Positions 1 through 9,498 of a stretch of 64,000 bases of DNA are shown here, piece after piece (the first letter of the stretch is position 1; each line of letters begins with the position of its first letter). Source of the stretch: Nostoc sp. JL34 (GTDB lineage: Bacteria > Cyanobacteriota > Cyanobacteriia > Cyanobacteriales > Nostocaceae); the NCBI RefSeq assembly GCF_017114945.1, contig NZ_JABXKQ010000175.1:62001-126000 (forward strand). Reading direction: 5' to 3'. The translations under genes and the position numbers were made by a program. Under the pieces are notes generated by a model that did no database searches, had not been told where the DNA came from, and was given only the letters and a program-made list of their open reading frames with translations.

Positions 1-3000
1 CATCAGTATAATTTAGCTTTAACACTATATTCCATATCTGCCGAAGTCGCCCATCTTAACGGTGATTTTGAACAGATGGAACAATGGATACAAGTAATAT
101 TACAAAATAGCAAAACACTGATTGATCAAGTCAAAGCCTACGAAGTAAGAATTTTATCTCAGATAGCACAAAATAGGATGTTGGAAGCTATAAAAACAGG
201 ACTTAAAGTTCTTAAGCTATTAGGTATAGAACTACCCGAACAGCCAACATCAGCAGATATTCCCCGTGGACTATCTGAGACACAATTAGCTTTAGAGGGT
301 AAATCTATTGAGGATTTACTAGAGTTAAAATTAATGACTGAGCCAGATAAGTTAGCAGCTATGAATATCTTGACAAATATAGCTGCTGCTGCTTATTTAG
401 TAATCCCAGAACTCTATCCCTTAATATTATTTAAACAGGTTGAATTATCCCTTAAGTATGGAAATACTGCTAATTCTCTTTATGGATATTCATGTTACGG
501 GCTGATTTTGTGTGCTTTTATCGGAGATGTTGAATCTGGTTATCAATTCGGTCAACTGACTCTGAAATTATTAGATAAATTGAATGCTAAAGAATTCATC
601 GCTAAGATATATACAGTTGTTTATGGCTCTTTGAGTTCTTGGAAAAAGCATATTGTAGAAATTTTGCATCCTATACGGTTAGGCTATTCTAGCGGACTAG
701 AAATAGGAGATTTAGAATTTGCAGGTTACTGTGCATGGATTTATTCTTTTAATTCATATTTGGCTGGTAAAGAATTATCTTCTCTGGTACAGGAAATAGG
801 AAATTATAGTCAAGGACTCGCACAACTTCGTCAAGAACCATCCTTACATAAAAATGAGCTTTTTCAGCAGGTAGTGCTTAACTTACTTTCAAAAAGTAAA
901 AATACTTGTCGTTTAATTGGTGACGCTTACAATGAAGAAATTATGTTGCCGCTTCATCAGCAAAGTAATGACAAAACTATAATTTGTTTCTTGCATTTTA
1001 ATAAATTAGTTCTTTGCTATTTATTTTCTGAGTATACTGATGCTATTGAAAATGCTGAATTAGCACAAAATTATTTAGAAAGTGTTCTTGGAAGTATTAC
1101 TGTTCCTTTGTTCTATTTTTATGATTCTCTGAGCCAATTAGCTGTTTATCCTGATGCTTCTGAAGATAAACAAGAAATTATCCTCAAACGAGTTACAGCT
1201 AATCAGGAAAAAATGCAGAACTGGGCGCATTATGCACCGATGAATCATTTACATAAGTTTTATTTAGTGGAGGCTGAACGCGATCGCATTCTCGGTGAAT
1301 ATATTCAAGCAATGGAAATGTACGATCGCGCCATTCAGGGAGCCAAAGAAAATGAATATATCCAAGAAGAAGCTCTTGCTTACGAACTCGCTGCCAAATT
1401 CTACCTAGAATGGGGTAAAGAGCAAATTGCCCAAACCTATTTGATAAACGCTTACTACTGCTATGTTCGTTGGGGCGCTAAAGCCAAAGTCTATGACTTA
1501 GAAAAACGTTATCCTCAATTACTTGCCCAGATTGTCCAATGGGAAAAAATTCGTTTCAATCCCACGGAAACAGCATCCAGTTTCAATAATATATCCCTGT
1601 CTACTTTTAATGCTGGTGCAACAATTTCATCTAGTAGCACGAGTATTTCAGAAGCTTTAGATTTAGCAAGTGTTCTCAAAGCCTCTCAAGCACTATCTAG
1701 CGAAATTCATTTAGAGAAGTTGCTCTCGACATTAATGCAAGTGGTGATGGAGAATACCGGAGCCAAAAAATCTGCTCTAATTTTACTTAAGGATAATGTT
1801 TGGGTGATAGAGGCGATTGCAACATTTCAGAATGTGCCAATTATTCTACAATCTATTCCCATTGAGTTCAGTCAAGATATTCCTTTAACTCCCATTAACT
1901 ATGTAAAACACACTTTGGAAACATTGGTAATCGATGACGCTACAGGAGACAATTCCTTCACCTCTGACTCCTACATTATCCAACAACAACCCAAAAGTTT
2001 ACTGTGTACCCCAATTCTCCATCAAGGGAAGTTAATCGGCATCCTTTACTTAGAAAATAATCTCATTGCTGGAGTATTTACCCATGATAGACTCCAAGTA
2101 ATAAACCTATTGTGTTCACAAGCTGCCATATCTTTGGAAAATGCTTCTCTTTATCAGCGATCGCAAGAGAATGCTCAACAATTAGAACACTCACTTACAG
2201 ATTTAAAACAAATGCAACTGCAACTAGTGCAAAGTGAGAAAATGTCAGCACTAGGTAATTTAGTTGCAGGTGTAGCCCACGAAATCAACAATCCTGTAGG
2301 CTTTATTGCAGGTAATATCCAACCTGCTGTTGATTTGGTTGAAAATTTGTTTCACCTCATTGAGCTTTATCAAGAAAAATTTCCGAATCCGGGTGTAGAA
2401 ATTGAAGAAGAAATTGCCGAAATTGACCTAGAATATATCCGAGAAGATTTGCCAAAAATGATTTCTTCAATGAAATTAGGTACTGACAGAATTCGGAGTA
2501 TTAGCAACAGTTTGCGAACCTTTTCCAGGGCAGATACAGAAAACAAAGTTGCTTTTAATATTCACGACGGTATCGACAGTGCAATTTTGATTCTGAAGCA
2601 TCGCTTAAAAGCATCGGAACTACATCCAGAGATTAAAATAGTGAAAAAATACGGGGATATATCTTTAGTTAAATGTTTCCCTGGGCAATTAAATCAAGTG
2701 TTTATGAATTTATTGGCAAATGCCATTGATGCTTTAGAGGAGTCTAATAATGGAAGTGATTTTCACGATATTAATAATATAATTGAGGTTAAAACTTGTT
2801 TAAGTGAAGACAAATATCATGTTTTAATTTACATTCAAGATAATGGTATGGGAATGTCTAATGAGGTCAAACAAAAGATTTTTGAGCATTTATTTACAAC
2901 TAAATCTGTCGGGAAAGGTACAGGATTAGGATTAGCGATCGCTCGGCAAATTATTGTAGAAAAACATGGCGGTACTTTAGATGTTAATTCCGTACAAGGA

Positions 3001-3036
3001 GAGGGTACAGAATTTGTGATTCAAATTCCGATTTAA
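1..3036 (+). CDS. Multidomain sensor histidine kinase, C-terminal part (5' partial)
   Basis: The frame is open to base 1, so the gene starts upstream of the window; the first internal Met is at base 76. Counting from that Met (986 aa), the first ~510 residues are helical, TPR-like sequence as found after the AAA ATPase part of large cyanobacterial Ser/Thr kinase-ATPase-histidine kinase hybrids. A GAF domain lies at about 540-705, followed by a HisKA dimerisation domain with the phospho-acceptor His at about 735 (motif AHEINNP) and a HATPase_c domain with N box (about 873-888), G1 box DNGMGM (about 922) and G2 box GKGTGLGL. All kinase motifs are intact, so autophosphorylation is expected. No transmembrane segment is visible in this part and the sensed signal is unknown. 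An N-terminal Ser/Thr kinase domain is inferred from family architecture only. Confidence 0.9.
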   Translation, partial: HQYNLALTLYSISAEVAHLNGDFEQMEQWIQVILQNSKTLIDQVKAYEVRILSQIAQNRMLEAIKTGLKVLKLLGIELPEQPTSADIPRGLSETQLALEGKSIEDLLELKLMTEPDKLAAMNILTNIAAAAYLVIPELYPLILFKQVELSLKYGNTANSLYGYSCYGLILCAFIGDVESGYQFGQLTLKLLDKLNAKEFIAKIYTVVYGSLSSWKKHIVEILHPIRLGYSSGLEIGDLEFAGYCAWIYSFNSYLAGKELSSLVQEIGNYSQGLAQLRQEPSLHKNELFQQVVLNLLSKSKNTCRLIGDAYNEEIMLPLHQQSNDKTIICFLHFNKLVLCYLFSEYTDAIENAELAQNYLESVLGSITVPLFYFYDSLSQLAVYPDASEDKQEIILKRVTANQEKMQNWAHYAPMNHLHKFYLVEAERDRILGEYIQAMEMYDRAIQGAKENEYIQEEALAYELAAKFYLEWGKEQIAQTYLINAYYCYVRWGAKAKVYDLEKRYPQLLAQIVQWEKIRFNPTETASSFNNISLSTFNAGATISSSSTSISEALDLASVLKASQALSSEIHLEKLLSTLMQVVMENTGAKKSALILLKDNVWVIEAIATFQNVPIILQSIPIEFSQDIPLTPINYVKHTLETLVIDDATGDNSFTSDSYIIQQQPKSLLCTPILHQGKLIGILYLENNLIAGVFTHDRLQVINLLCSQAAISLENASLYQRSQENAQQLEHSLTDLKQMQLQLVQSEKMSALGNLVAGVAHEINNPVGFIAGNIQPAVDLVENLFHLIELYQEKFPNPGVEIEEEIAEIDLEYIREDLPKMISSMKLGTDRIRSISNSLRTFSRADTENKVAFNIHDGIDSAILILKHRLKASELHPEIKIVKKYGDISLVKCFPGQLNQVFMNLLANAIDALEESNNGSDFHDINNIIEVKTCLSEDKYHVLIYIQDNGMGMSNEVKQKIFEHLFTTKSVGKGTGLGLAIARQIIVEKHGGTLDVNSVQGEGTEFVIQIPI

Positions 3037-3038
3037 AA

Positions 3039-3956
3039 CTACGCCTCTTGGCGTGTGTAGCCAAAGCTAAGATGGCTGCCAATGAGCGTGTAGAAGTCAT
3101 TTGGCGCGTGTGCAGCACCCCCTGCACAACCCGGAACTTTGCACTTATCGCTAACAGTTTGGGCAACTTTAGAAAGCTCACTGGTGTGTGGTGTCATGTC
3201 CCATCCTTCGCCACCATAGCTTGTGGTTTTTTCAATGTTATGCAAAACGATCGCTTCCAGCTGCCAACCATTGATTCTACACTCGCCTAAGCGATAAATT
3301 TTAGACAATGCTGGATCTGATAAAGCTAAACGTAACTCTTTTTCTATTTGTACAAAATCAGGCTTTTCGGGCTGCATCTGCAAGTAAGTAAGCAATTCTG
3401 CGGCTGATGTGCCAGTTCTAAAAAACACCGATGCGTAACCGTCTCCCCCAGAAACGATTCTCCAATCAACTAAAGTGAGTTCTGGTGACTGCGCCAGAGC
3501 CACAATCAATGAAGTGTCAGTTTGGTTATCTGTGCCAGTTATCCCACCATAACCAGACTCGATGCCAAAATTGCGATCGCAAACACCAATGATTTGCCAG
3601 ACATAGTGTGCAACAGTAACTATAGGTTCATCTCTTTGTATACCCGACATAACTTCAGCATAGTTGCTCTGGTCAACATACAAATCGTAAGAACCTGGAG
3701 TATTGGAGTTTCCACATGGCGCATTGATTAATTTGCCAACAAAATGGCAACGTTTAAAGCCAGACAGTGGATGCTGGCACACCAAAGCAGCAAGGCGTTC
3801 AGCATCAGACGGAGCAAAAGTGGCACTGAAATAGTAATGAGGCCCTTGTCCGCACTCTTTGATTTCCCAGAACCAATCCTGAAATGTACTCACTATGTAA
3901 AGATACACACAACGACATAACGACCAAGATAACTGGTGGTAGATAACATTGAACAC
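3039..3956 (-). CDS. Hypothetical protein, 305 aa
   Basis: A long reading frame convergent with the sensor kinase, with stops only two bases apart. I do not recognise the family. The protein has scattered Cys and aromatic residues, two Gly-rich stretches (about 130-145 and 265-285) and no obvious signal peptide; the first ~30 residues are hydrophobic and aromatic, and a shorter start is possible. The coding frame shows ordinary amino-acid composition for its length, which supports a real gene. No function is proposed. Confidence 0.55.
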   Translation of the reverse strand: MFNVIYHQLSWSLCRCVYLYIVSTFQDWFWEIKECGQGPHYYFSATFAPSDAERLAALVCQHPLSGFKRCHFVGKLINAPCGNSNTPGSYDLYVDQSNYAEVMSGIQRDEPIVTVAHYVWQIIGVCDRNFGIESGYGGITGTDNQTDTSLIVALAQSPELTLVDWRIVSGGDGYASVFFRTGTSAAELLTYLQMQPEKPDFVQIEKELRLALSDPALSKIYRLGECRINGWQLEAIVLHNIEKTTSYGGEGWDMTPHTSELSKVAQTVSDKCKVPGCAGGAAHAPNDFYTLIGSHLSFGYTRQEA

Positions 3957-3995
3957 CCAGGATATAAATTCTAGGCGATCGGGTGAAGTGATTTG

Positions 3996-4330
3996 TTAGG
4001 TGGCGTTGGGTTCTTCAGGATCTTCACCAAGGATTTGCTGTGCAGCGTGTCGGATGTGCAGAATACGCACCATAGATACTTCTTGCTCCTCCAAAATAGT
4101 GAAAAGGATGCGGTATGAGTTGCGTCCTCGACCATAAAGTAGTTGTCGAATTTCTTGGCTGAAATACTCGTTTTCTGGTGCTAAAGGACAGCGTTTCAGC
4201 ATTTATTTGAGACAAAGAATCAATCGCTTACAGCAATTCGGCATACCATTGACTTGCCCTTGAAGGGGATGTGACTTGGGACAACCGGAGGAAGGCACTG
4301 TCTGCTTCAAACTCCGCCACACTGGAATAT
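3996..4330 (-). pseudogene. Decayed RelE/ParE-family toxin gene
   Basis: The 3' part (3996-4202) encodes 68 residues with a typical RelE/ParE C-terminus: an RCPLAPE stretch, then RQLLYGRGRNSYRILF and the ILHIRHAAQ ending. A normal toxin is about 95-105 aa. The missing N-terminal part is still readable upstream in another frame (about 4210-4325: FEADSAFLRLSQ, then WYAELL), interrupted by an in-frame TAA after WYAELL and followed by a one-base frameshift just before the 68-residue ORF. This is therefore a broken gene, not a short toxin. No antitoxin gene is visible beside it. The homology is read by eye from family consensus. Confidence 0.7.
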
Positions 4331-4399
4331 TTCGATGCGATATTTCATGAATCAGCTGGCAGATTATACTTACGACGCTGTATTTTGTATCTTTACCAT

Positions 4400-4556
4400 A
4401 CTGTTGATTGACTTTGGGCGAAGATGGCAATATCAGCAGCATCATTCAACCAGACACAATGGGCTAGTGTTGTGCCGCAGCTACGCCCGTCATAAACATC
4501 ACAAAAATACCCTCTTATTTTCAGATGTTCAACAGCAGTACAACGGTAAAGTCCAG
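4400..4556 (-). pseudogene. Fragment of an amidohydrolase paralogue
   Basis: The minus-strand translation contains YRCTAVEHLK, then TLAHCVWLNDAADIAIFAQSQ. This closely matches residues about 240-290 of the intact amidohydrolase at 5443-6843 (YGCTAVEHLK ... SLAHCVWLNDADIAILAETQ). The DNA is similar too, with a one-codon insertion and a short insertion (about 4476-4500) that looks like a small interspersed repeat. Nothing recognisable of the rest of the gene flanks it, so it is a remnant of a duplicated or replaced amidohydrolase. Confidence 0.75.
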
Positions 4557-4594
4557 TAGTTACTAAGCTGTTCCACATTTAACTTGCATATATT

Positions 4595-4618
4595 GGGCGG
4601 GCGAGACGCCCACCTCAC
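4595..4618. repeat. Unoccupied copy of the GGCGAGACGCC repeat
   Basis: A single copy of GGCGAGACGCC (4600-4610) lies in GGGCGGGCGAGACGCCCACC. The same sequence is the 11-bp target found duplicated around two of the three 226-bp miniature elements in this window, so this site works as an empty-site comparator. It is the only notable element in the intergenic stretch 4557-4733. Confidence 0.6.
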
Positions 4619-4733
4619 AAGAAATGTACAATTTCAGATTATGCAAACTAGATGTGGTTTAGCTTAGTAATATTTGTTCCTAAATTAAAAGCATTCGTCA
4701 CTCCGCTCCAACCCAATTGTTTAATCGCGTAAA

Positions 4734-5429
4734 CTACCTTTTTACTATCTCTATCATCGACATTGCCGATGCGTTATTTCCGTAATTTGATACTTTGAGA
4801 ATCTTGGTAGGAAAAAGTTTATAACTATACAACAGAGATATGGTATTCGGGAAGGGGCTTGGTTCTAAAACGCTCTCAATGTCTAGCTTTTGCTCATAAA
4901 GCTTCACAGGTTGCTTACGACCATTGACATAAGCGTACAAAGAAACTTTATGGAGTCCACATACATACATAAAGTTTACAGAATCAGGGTAAAATATATA
5001 GTATTTGATGATACTCTCGCCAGCTTTGAGAGCAATAGGTGTAGGAATTTCTGCTCCGAAACCCTTGAAAGTTTGACCAATAAGGATATTCTCTTGCCAA
5101 GCATAAAACTTTTCAACTTGGTGTGTCGAAAGGTTTGTGAACTCAATGTAGAAAGAATCAATAACTCCAATTCGACCACCAATATTCGTGATAGCAATCG
5201 GGAAATTAATGATTAAAGAACTATGTTCTTGCAAATGCCCGAAAACAATCCATCTTAGTGGAGGACTAATAAACTTTGCACTACGCAGAATATTCCAATA
5301 GGCAGTGATCAGTGAGATTACAAGAGATGTACCTGCTATAAAGTCTCTAACTTCTATGTTTGGTAGAGCAATATTTGGTAGAGATAAATGCAACATGGTG
5401 CTAGCTATAAATATAAGGATGTTTGTCAT
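4734..5429 (-). CDS. Hypothetical membrane-anchored protein, 231 aa
   Basis: The N-terminus holds two hydrophobic stretches (about residues 3-20 and 28-48) that could be membrane anchors, followed by a beta-rich domain of about 170 residues. I do not recognise a named family. The gene sits 13 bases downstream of the amidohydrolase stop on the same strand and could be co-transcribed with it. The frame is uninterrupted and its composition is protein-like. Confidence 0.6.
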   Translation of the reverse strand: MTNILIFIASTMLHLSLPNIALPNIEVRDFIAGTSLVISLITAYWNILRSAKFISPPLRWIVFGHLQEHSSLIINFPIAITNIGGRIGVIDSFYIEFTNLSTHQVEKFYAWQENILIGQTFKGFGAEIPTPIALKAGESIIKYYIFYPDSVNFMYVCGLHKVSLYAYVNGRKQPVKLYEQKLDIESVLEPSPFPNTISLLYSYKLFPTKILKVSNYGNNASAMSMIEIVKR

Positions 5430-5442
5430 CTTATTTTATACT

Positions 5443-6843
5443 TCATAAACCCATGACTGTGCGATAATGAGCCTCGATTTGTGCGACAGTTTCAGATTTA
5501 CGCTTTGTCTCCCATTGACTGCGATTAAATAATTCTTGTCGCAATTCATTAACGTTAATTGTAGTAACTTTACCATCAGCAATAATTTGCTTACCATTCA
5601 CCCAAGCACTATTTACAACATTACTAGGACGACCTAAAACTAGCAAACCAATGGGATCTGTACGGGGTAACAATGATAAATTGGTGAGGTCATAAAGTAC
5701 CAAATCTGCTTGTTTACCTACAGTTAATGAACCAACTTTATCTGCTATATTCAGACCCTTTGCGCCTCCCAAAGATGCCATTTTTACTGCTTGTCTGGGT
5801 GTAATCCAGTGCTGATAATCTGAGTCTGTAATATTATGTAAAATAGAACCAATTTTGATGGCTTCTAGCAAATCTTGAGAGTCATTACTAGAAGCACCAT
5901 CACAACCAAAAGTTACATTTACTCCAGCTTGGCGATATTTTAAAATGGGGGCGATGCCACTACCTAAACGCAGATTACTTAAGGGGTTATGAACAACTGT
6001 AGATTGAGTTTCGGCAAGGATGGCGATATCAGCATCATTTAACCAGACGCAATGGGCAAGAGAAGTTTTATTGCTCAAAAACCCGATTCTTTTCAAATGT
6101 TCTACAGCAGTACAACCGTACTTTTCTTGAGCAAGTTTTTCCTGTGCCCTGGTTTCCAGTAAATGGGAGTGACGACAAAGATTGTAGCGATCGCTTAACT
6201 CAGTACATCCCTCAAATAAAGCATCAGTACATAATTGAATCCCTGTTGGTGCAACTAAAATATTTACACCCTCATCTGGGCGATGAAATTGCCTTACCGC
6301 CTCTTCGATGATTTCCAATGTTGCCGCAGCTGAACGAAAATAAGGCTCATGAGTTTGGGCTGATTCCCCGGATGGCATACCTGCGGTGAGAGATTCATCT
6401 TGAATTAAGGGGGCGATAAAGGCGCGAATTCCCACTTCTTTGTAAGCGCGAGTGGCAATGGCGATCGTTTCTAACTCAAGTCCAGGAATTAACACCAGAT
6501 GATCTACCACACTTGTCCCGCCGGAAAGTAAGGTTTCCACCGCAGTCCCCAAAGCACTGAGATAAACCTGTTCGGGATCGAGGGGGGCAAAATCATACAG
6601 TTCCGCCAACCATAATTCTAAAGGGAACATTGATATGATTCCTCGCTGCCACATCTCTGATGAGTGGGTGTGGGCGTTGAAAAAGCCAGGTAGCAACAGC
6701 TTATTTTTGCCATCTATGGCAGTGCCGATTACTTGTAGACTGGGGGAAATGGCTGCGATCGCACCATCTACAATCTGTACATCTACCGTTGCATAATCAT
6801 CACTGACGGCAATCAAAACATTCTGGATGGTGAAATCTAGCAT
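5443..6843 (-). CDS. Amidohydrolase family protein (TrzA/SsnA-like deaminase or hydrolase)
   Basis: 466 aa, the usual length of cytosolic metal-dependent amidohydrolases of the chlorohydrolase / cytosine deaminase type. The metal site is visible: HTH at residues 58-60 (GFFNAHTHS), a His in CRHSHLLET at about 225, a His in SLAHCVWLND and the Asp in FGCDGASSND at about 312. The family removes amino or other groups from heterocycles such as guanine, methylthioadenosine or triazines; the substrate cannot be told here. The gene diverges from a cysteine hydrolase with 86 bases between start codons, suggesting shared control and a joint role in degrading a nitrogen compound. A decayed piece of a paralogue lies about 0.9 kb downstream. 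Confidence 0.85.
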   Translation of the reverse strand: MLDFTIQNVLIAVSDDYATVDVQIVDGAIAAISPSLQVIGTAIDGKNKLLLPGFFNAHTHSSEMWQRGIISMFPLELWLAELYDFAPLDPEQVYLSALGTAVETLLSGGTSVVDHLVLIPGLELETIAIATRAYKEVGIRAFIAPLIQDESLTAGMPSGESAQTHEPYFRSAAATLEIIEEAVRQFHRPDEGVNILVAPTGIQLCTDALFEGCTELSDRYNLCRHSHLLETRAQEKLAQEKYGCTAVEHLKRIGFLSNKTSLAHCVWLNDADIAILAETQSTVVHNPLSNLRLGSGIAPILKYRQAGVNVTFGCDGASSNDSQDLLEAIKIGSILHNITDSDYQHWITPRQAVKMASLGGAKGLNIADKVGSLTVGKQADLVLYDLTNLSLLPRTDPIGLLVLGRPSNVVNSAWVNGKQIIADGKVTTINVNELRQELFNRSQWETKRKSETVAQIEAHYRTVMGL

Positions 6844-6929
6844 ATTTAACCTTGATTAAGTAATTGTATTCTCAACTGAATTTCAAGTTACAAAATAGAA
6901 AATGGTGTTGTGTTGGGTATTGCAATTTT

Positions 6930-7709
6930 ATGAATTTACCATTACGGCCATTGGGAGTTGCACCAAATGCGTGGACAGTGAATGATGCGATCGCAGATAT
7001 CACTCGTCCTCAAAAGACCCCACAACCCGTTATTTTATCAACAGAAACTAAAACCCTGCGCCTAGACTTAGCAAAAGCTGCTATCCTCGTCATTGATATG
7101 CAAAACGACTTCTGTCACCCTGATGGCTGGTTAGCGCATATCGGCGTGGACGTAACTCCGGCGCGTCAGCCCATTGAACCTTTGAACAACTTACTTCCCG
7201 AACTGCGTGAGGTTGGTGTTCCAGTCATTTGGGTAAATTGGGGGAATCGTCCCGACTTGCTTAATATTAGTGCTAGTTCGCGCCACGTCTATAATCCCAC
7301 AGGGGACGGTGTGGGATTGGGCGATCCACTGCCAAGCAATGGTGCTAGAGTACTCATGGCAGGTAGTTGGGCAGCGGCAGTAGTAGACGAACTAGAACAA
7401 ATTCCCGAAGATATTCGTGTGGATAAATACCGCATGAGTGGGTTTTGGGATACACCATTAGATAGTATCTTGCGGAATCTGGGAAGGACAACATTATTTT
7501 TTGCTGGTGTTAATGCCGATCAATGTGTACTAACCACGTTATGTGATGCCAACTTCTTAGGATATGACTGCGTATTAGTTAAAGACTGCACCGCGACAAC
7601 TTCTCCTGAATATTGTTGGCAGGCGACGTTGTACAACGTCAAACAATGCTTCGGTTTTGTCAGTGATTCGCAAGCAATTTTAACAGCGCTGCAAAATGGT
7701 GAGGAGTGA
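6930..7709 (+). CDS. Cysteine hydrolase, isochorismatase family (RutB-like)
   Basis: 259 aa from ATG 6930. A TTG 66 bases upstream is in frame but gives an N-terminus without family character. The catalytic Asp is in AILVIDMQNDFC and the nucleophilic Cys in NADQCVLTTLCDA, with WVNWG between them, so the site looks complete. Relatives include ureidoacrylate amidohydrolase (RutB), N-carbamoylsarcosine amidase and nicotinamidase. The divergent amidohydrolase and the downstream cupin suggest stepwise breakdown of a ring or amide compound. The substrate is not determined. Confidence 0.85.
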   Translation: MNLPLRPLGVAPNAWTVNDAIADITRPQKTPQPVILSTETKTLRLDLAKAAILVIDMQNDFCHPDGWLAHIGVDVTPARQPIEPLNNLLPELREVGVPVIWVNWGNRPDLLNISASSRHVYNPTGDGVGLGDPLPSNGARVLMAGSWAAAVVDELEQIPEDIRVDKYRMSGFWDTPLDSILRNLGRTTLFFAGVNADQCVLTTLCDANFLGYDCVLVKDCTATTSPEYCWQATLYNVKQCFGFVSDSQAILTALQNGEE

Positions 7710-7873
7710 CTGGATTTTGAATTTTGAATTTTAGATTGATCCCACGGATGAATACTCTTTCTTAGATCAAGAATTTTAGATTTTTTTCGCGTTTAAAATC
7801 TAAAAATATCTGATTCAGGATTGGGATTTTAGGAACTTTCATACCCATCGATAACTTCAGAGGGGATAAAAAA

Positions 7874-8329
7874 ATGTACGCTACCCGTTGTGTAATTCCG
7901 GTTATCAAATCTCCCAAAGATTACCAAGTATATCGCATCAGTCCCAACGACTCTAATCGATTAGCAATTATCTTTGATTCCACAAATGCTAATACTTCCT
8001 TGACTTGCTGCATAGAAATTTTTGATGTTGGTGGACAAACACCACCAAATCGCCATCAGTGGGCAGTGGAAATGTTTTTCGTTCTCAAAGGGGAAGCGAT
8101 CGCCATGTGTGACGGCAAGAGTGCCACGATCAAAGCTGGAGATAGTTTATTAGTTCCTCCCACTGGAACTCATTTGATTAAAAATACTGGTTCTACTCGC
8201 TTGTACACGTTGACTGTTATGGTTCCTAATGAAGACTTTTCGGAACTAATTCGCAGTGGTATTCCATCAGAGTTAGATGCAGAAGATATGGCAGTACTGG
8301 GGAGATTTAATGCTTTGATGCCCTGTTAA
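7874..8329 (+). CDS. Cupin-domain protein
   Basis: 151 aa with one cupin barrel: residues about 50-115 carry the first motif region (NRHQWAVEMFFVLKGEA) and the second (AGDSLLVPPTGTHLIKNTG), with plausible His/Glu metal ligands. The start is supported by GAGGGG eight bases upstream. It follows the cysteine hydrolase by 164 bases on the same strand and may be a dioxygenase, isomerase or sensor protein in the same pathway. Its function cannot be narrowed further. Confidence 0.8.
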   Translation: MYATRCVIPVIKSPKDYQVYRISPNDSNRLAIIFDSTNANTSLTCCIEIFDVGGQTPPNRHQWAVEMFFVLKGEAIAMCDGKSATIKAGDSLLVPPTGTHLIKNTGSTRLYTLTVMVPNEDFSELIRSGIPSELDAEDMAVLGRFNALMPC

Positions 8330-8364
8330 AATAGTTTGATAATTCGTAATTATTTTTAGTTCAT

Positions 8365-8389
8365 CGTTCCCATTTTAAATATGGGAACG
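8365..8389. terminator. Bidirectional hairpin between convergent genes
   Basis: Nine-base arms CGTTCCCAT / ATGGGAACG around a seven-base AT loop, placed between the stops of the cupin gene (+) and the phosphonate transaminase (-). There is no strong U-tract, so it may act only as a transcript end-stabilising hairpin. Confidence 0.5.
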
Positions 8390-8397
8390 AAAGAATA

Positions 8398-9498
8398 TTA
8401 CGAACGATCAATGATTTGTTTAACAATGCCAACAAAGCGTTCCATGTCAGCGTGGGTAATGGCTCCCATTGTCGAGACTCGAAAGATTGATTGGGCTAAA
8501 TTTCCCTGTCCAGAATAAATTATATAGTCCTGTGCTTTTAATTGGTCGTGAAATTCTTCATAGCTGAAACCATCTGGCAAGTCGTAGGCATTCAAGACAA
8601 CGGATGAACTGCCAAGAGGAAGTAGGGGTTTAATTCCGATTGAGGCTAACCCGTCTCTAACTAAGCTGGCAAGTTGGTTGTAATGGCTGTGTCTGGCACG
8701 CCAACCTCCTGCTTCTGCCATTTCTTGCAAAGCTTCTGTTAGGGCATAAAATGTCTGTACTGATTGCGTAAAAGGTGTGCCGCCTCGTTCTTGCTGCTGG
8801 TAATAAGTTGCTAAATCTAAATATAAGGTGCGAGGAATTGCGTCTACTAATGGCAGTGCATCCCGTTGCAGGATGACAAAGGACACTCCGGGGACGCCAT
8901 GCAGACATTTATTAGCTGTCGCAGCGCAAGCGGTGATTCCCCAATCTGCAAAATTTAATTCCTCAGCACCAAAACTGCTGACTGCATCTACTAATAGTTT
9001 GATGCGGCGTTCTTGGCAAATTGAGGCAAGTTCTGCCAAATTATTTAAGCGACCGGTAGTAGTTTCATGATGGACAACAGCGAGGTGGGTGATATCGGTG
9101 TTTTCATCCAAGAGTTTGACTAAACCGTTGATATCTATTTCGGCATTCCAGGGATGGGAAAGTGTGATGTAATCAATGCCGTGGATTTTGGCGATTTTGG
9201 ATAGTCGTTCGCCGTATACACCGTTTTCGATTACCAGCAATTTCCCGTCTGCGGGTACTAAACTGCTGATCATCGCTTCCATTGCTGCGGTACCAGAACC
9301 CGTGAGGAGAACTGCTGCCCAGCGATGCCTATGGTCGGCTACGCCTACGCTTCCAAGCCCATAAACTTGAAGTAATTGTTCGCGGATTCTGCTTTGAAGT
9401 TGGGAAAATTCTACCTCACGGTGACACAAATCAGGACGCAACAGGGCATTTCTGACGCGATCGCTTAAATTAACAGGGCCGGGATTTAGTAAAATCAT
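8398..9498 (-). CDS. phnW: 2-aminoethylphosphonate--pyruvate transaminase (PhnW family)
   Basis: A class V PLP aminotransferase of 366 aa that interconverts phosphonoacetaldehyde + alanine and AEP + pyruvate; next to PEP mutase it should run in the AEP-forming direction. The N-terminus MILLNPGPVN is diagnostic, LLTGSGTAAMEAM forms the cofactor phosphate site, Asp171 (LVDAVSSFG) contacts the pyridine N and Lys197 (ANKCLHGVPG) is the Schiff-base Lys. An in-frame ATG lies 15 bases upstream (9513), but its five extra residues come from an ATTTGTC heptamer array that overlaps the start, so 9498 is preferred. Residues about 50-60 (SVGVADHRHRW) are encoded by a 29-bp interspersed repeat and lie between conserved blocks. 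It is the last gene of the phosphonate cluster. Confidence 0.88.
   Translation of the reverse strand: MILLNPGPVNLSDRVRNALLRPDLCHREVEFSQLQSRIREQLLQVYGLGSVGVADHRHRWAAVLLTGSGTAAMEAMISSLVPADGKLLVIENGVYGERLSKIAKIHGIDYITLSHPWNAEIDINGLVKLLDENTDITHLAVVHHETTTGRLNNLAELASICQERRIKLLVDAVSSFGAEELNFADWGITACAATANKCLHGVPGVSFVILQRDALPLVDAIPRTLYLDLATYYQQQERGGTPFTQSVQTFYALTEALQEMAEAGGWRARHSHYNQLASLVRDGLASIGIKPLLPLGSSSVVLNAYDLPDGFSYEEFHDQLKAQDYIIYSGQGNLAQSIFRVSTMGAITHADMERFVGIVKQIIDRS
9322..9350. repeat. 29-bp interspersed repeat inside the transaminase gene
   Basis: On the minus strand it begins GCGTAGGCGTAGCC and ends TAGGCATCGC. Nearly the same 29 bases occur at 14994-15022 in the CDP-alcohol phosphatidyltransferase gene of the same cluster, in the other orientation relative to the gene. 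It stays in frame here and adds about ten residues. Confidence 0.7.
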
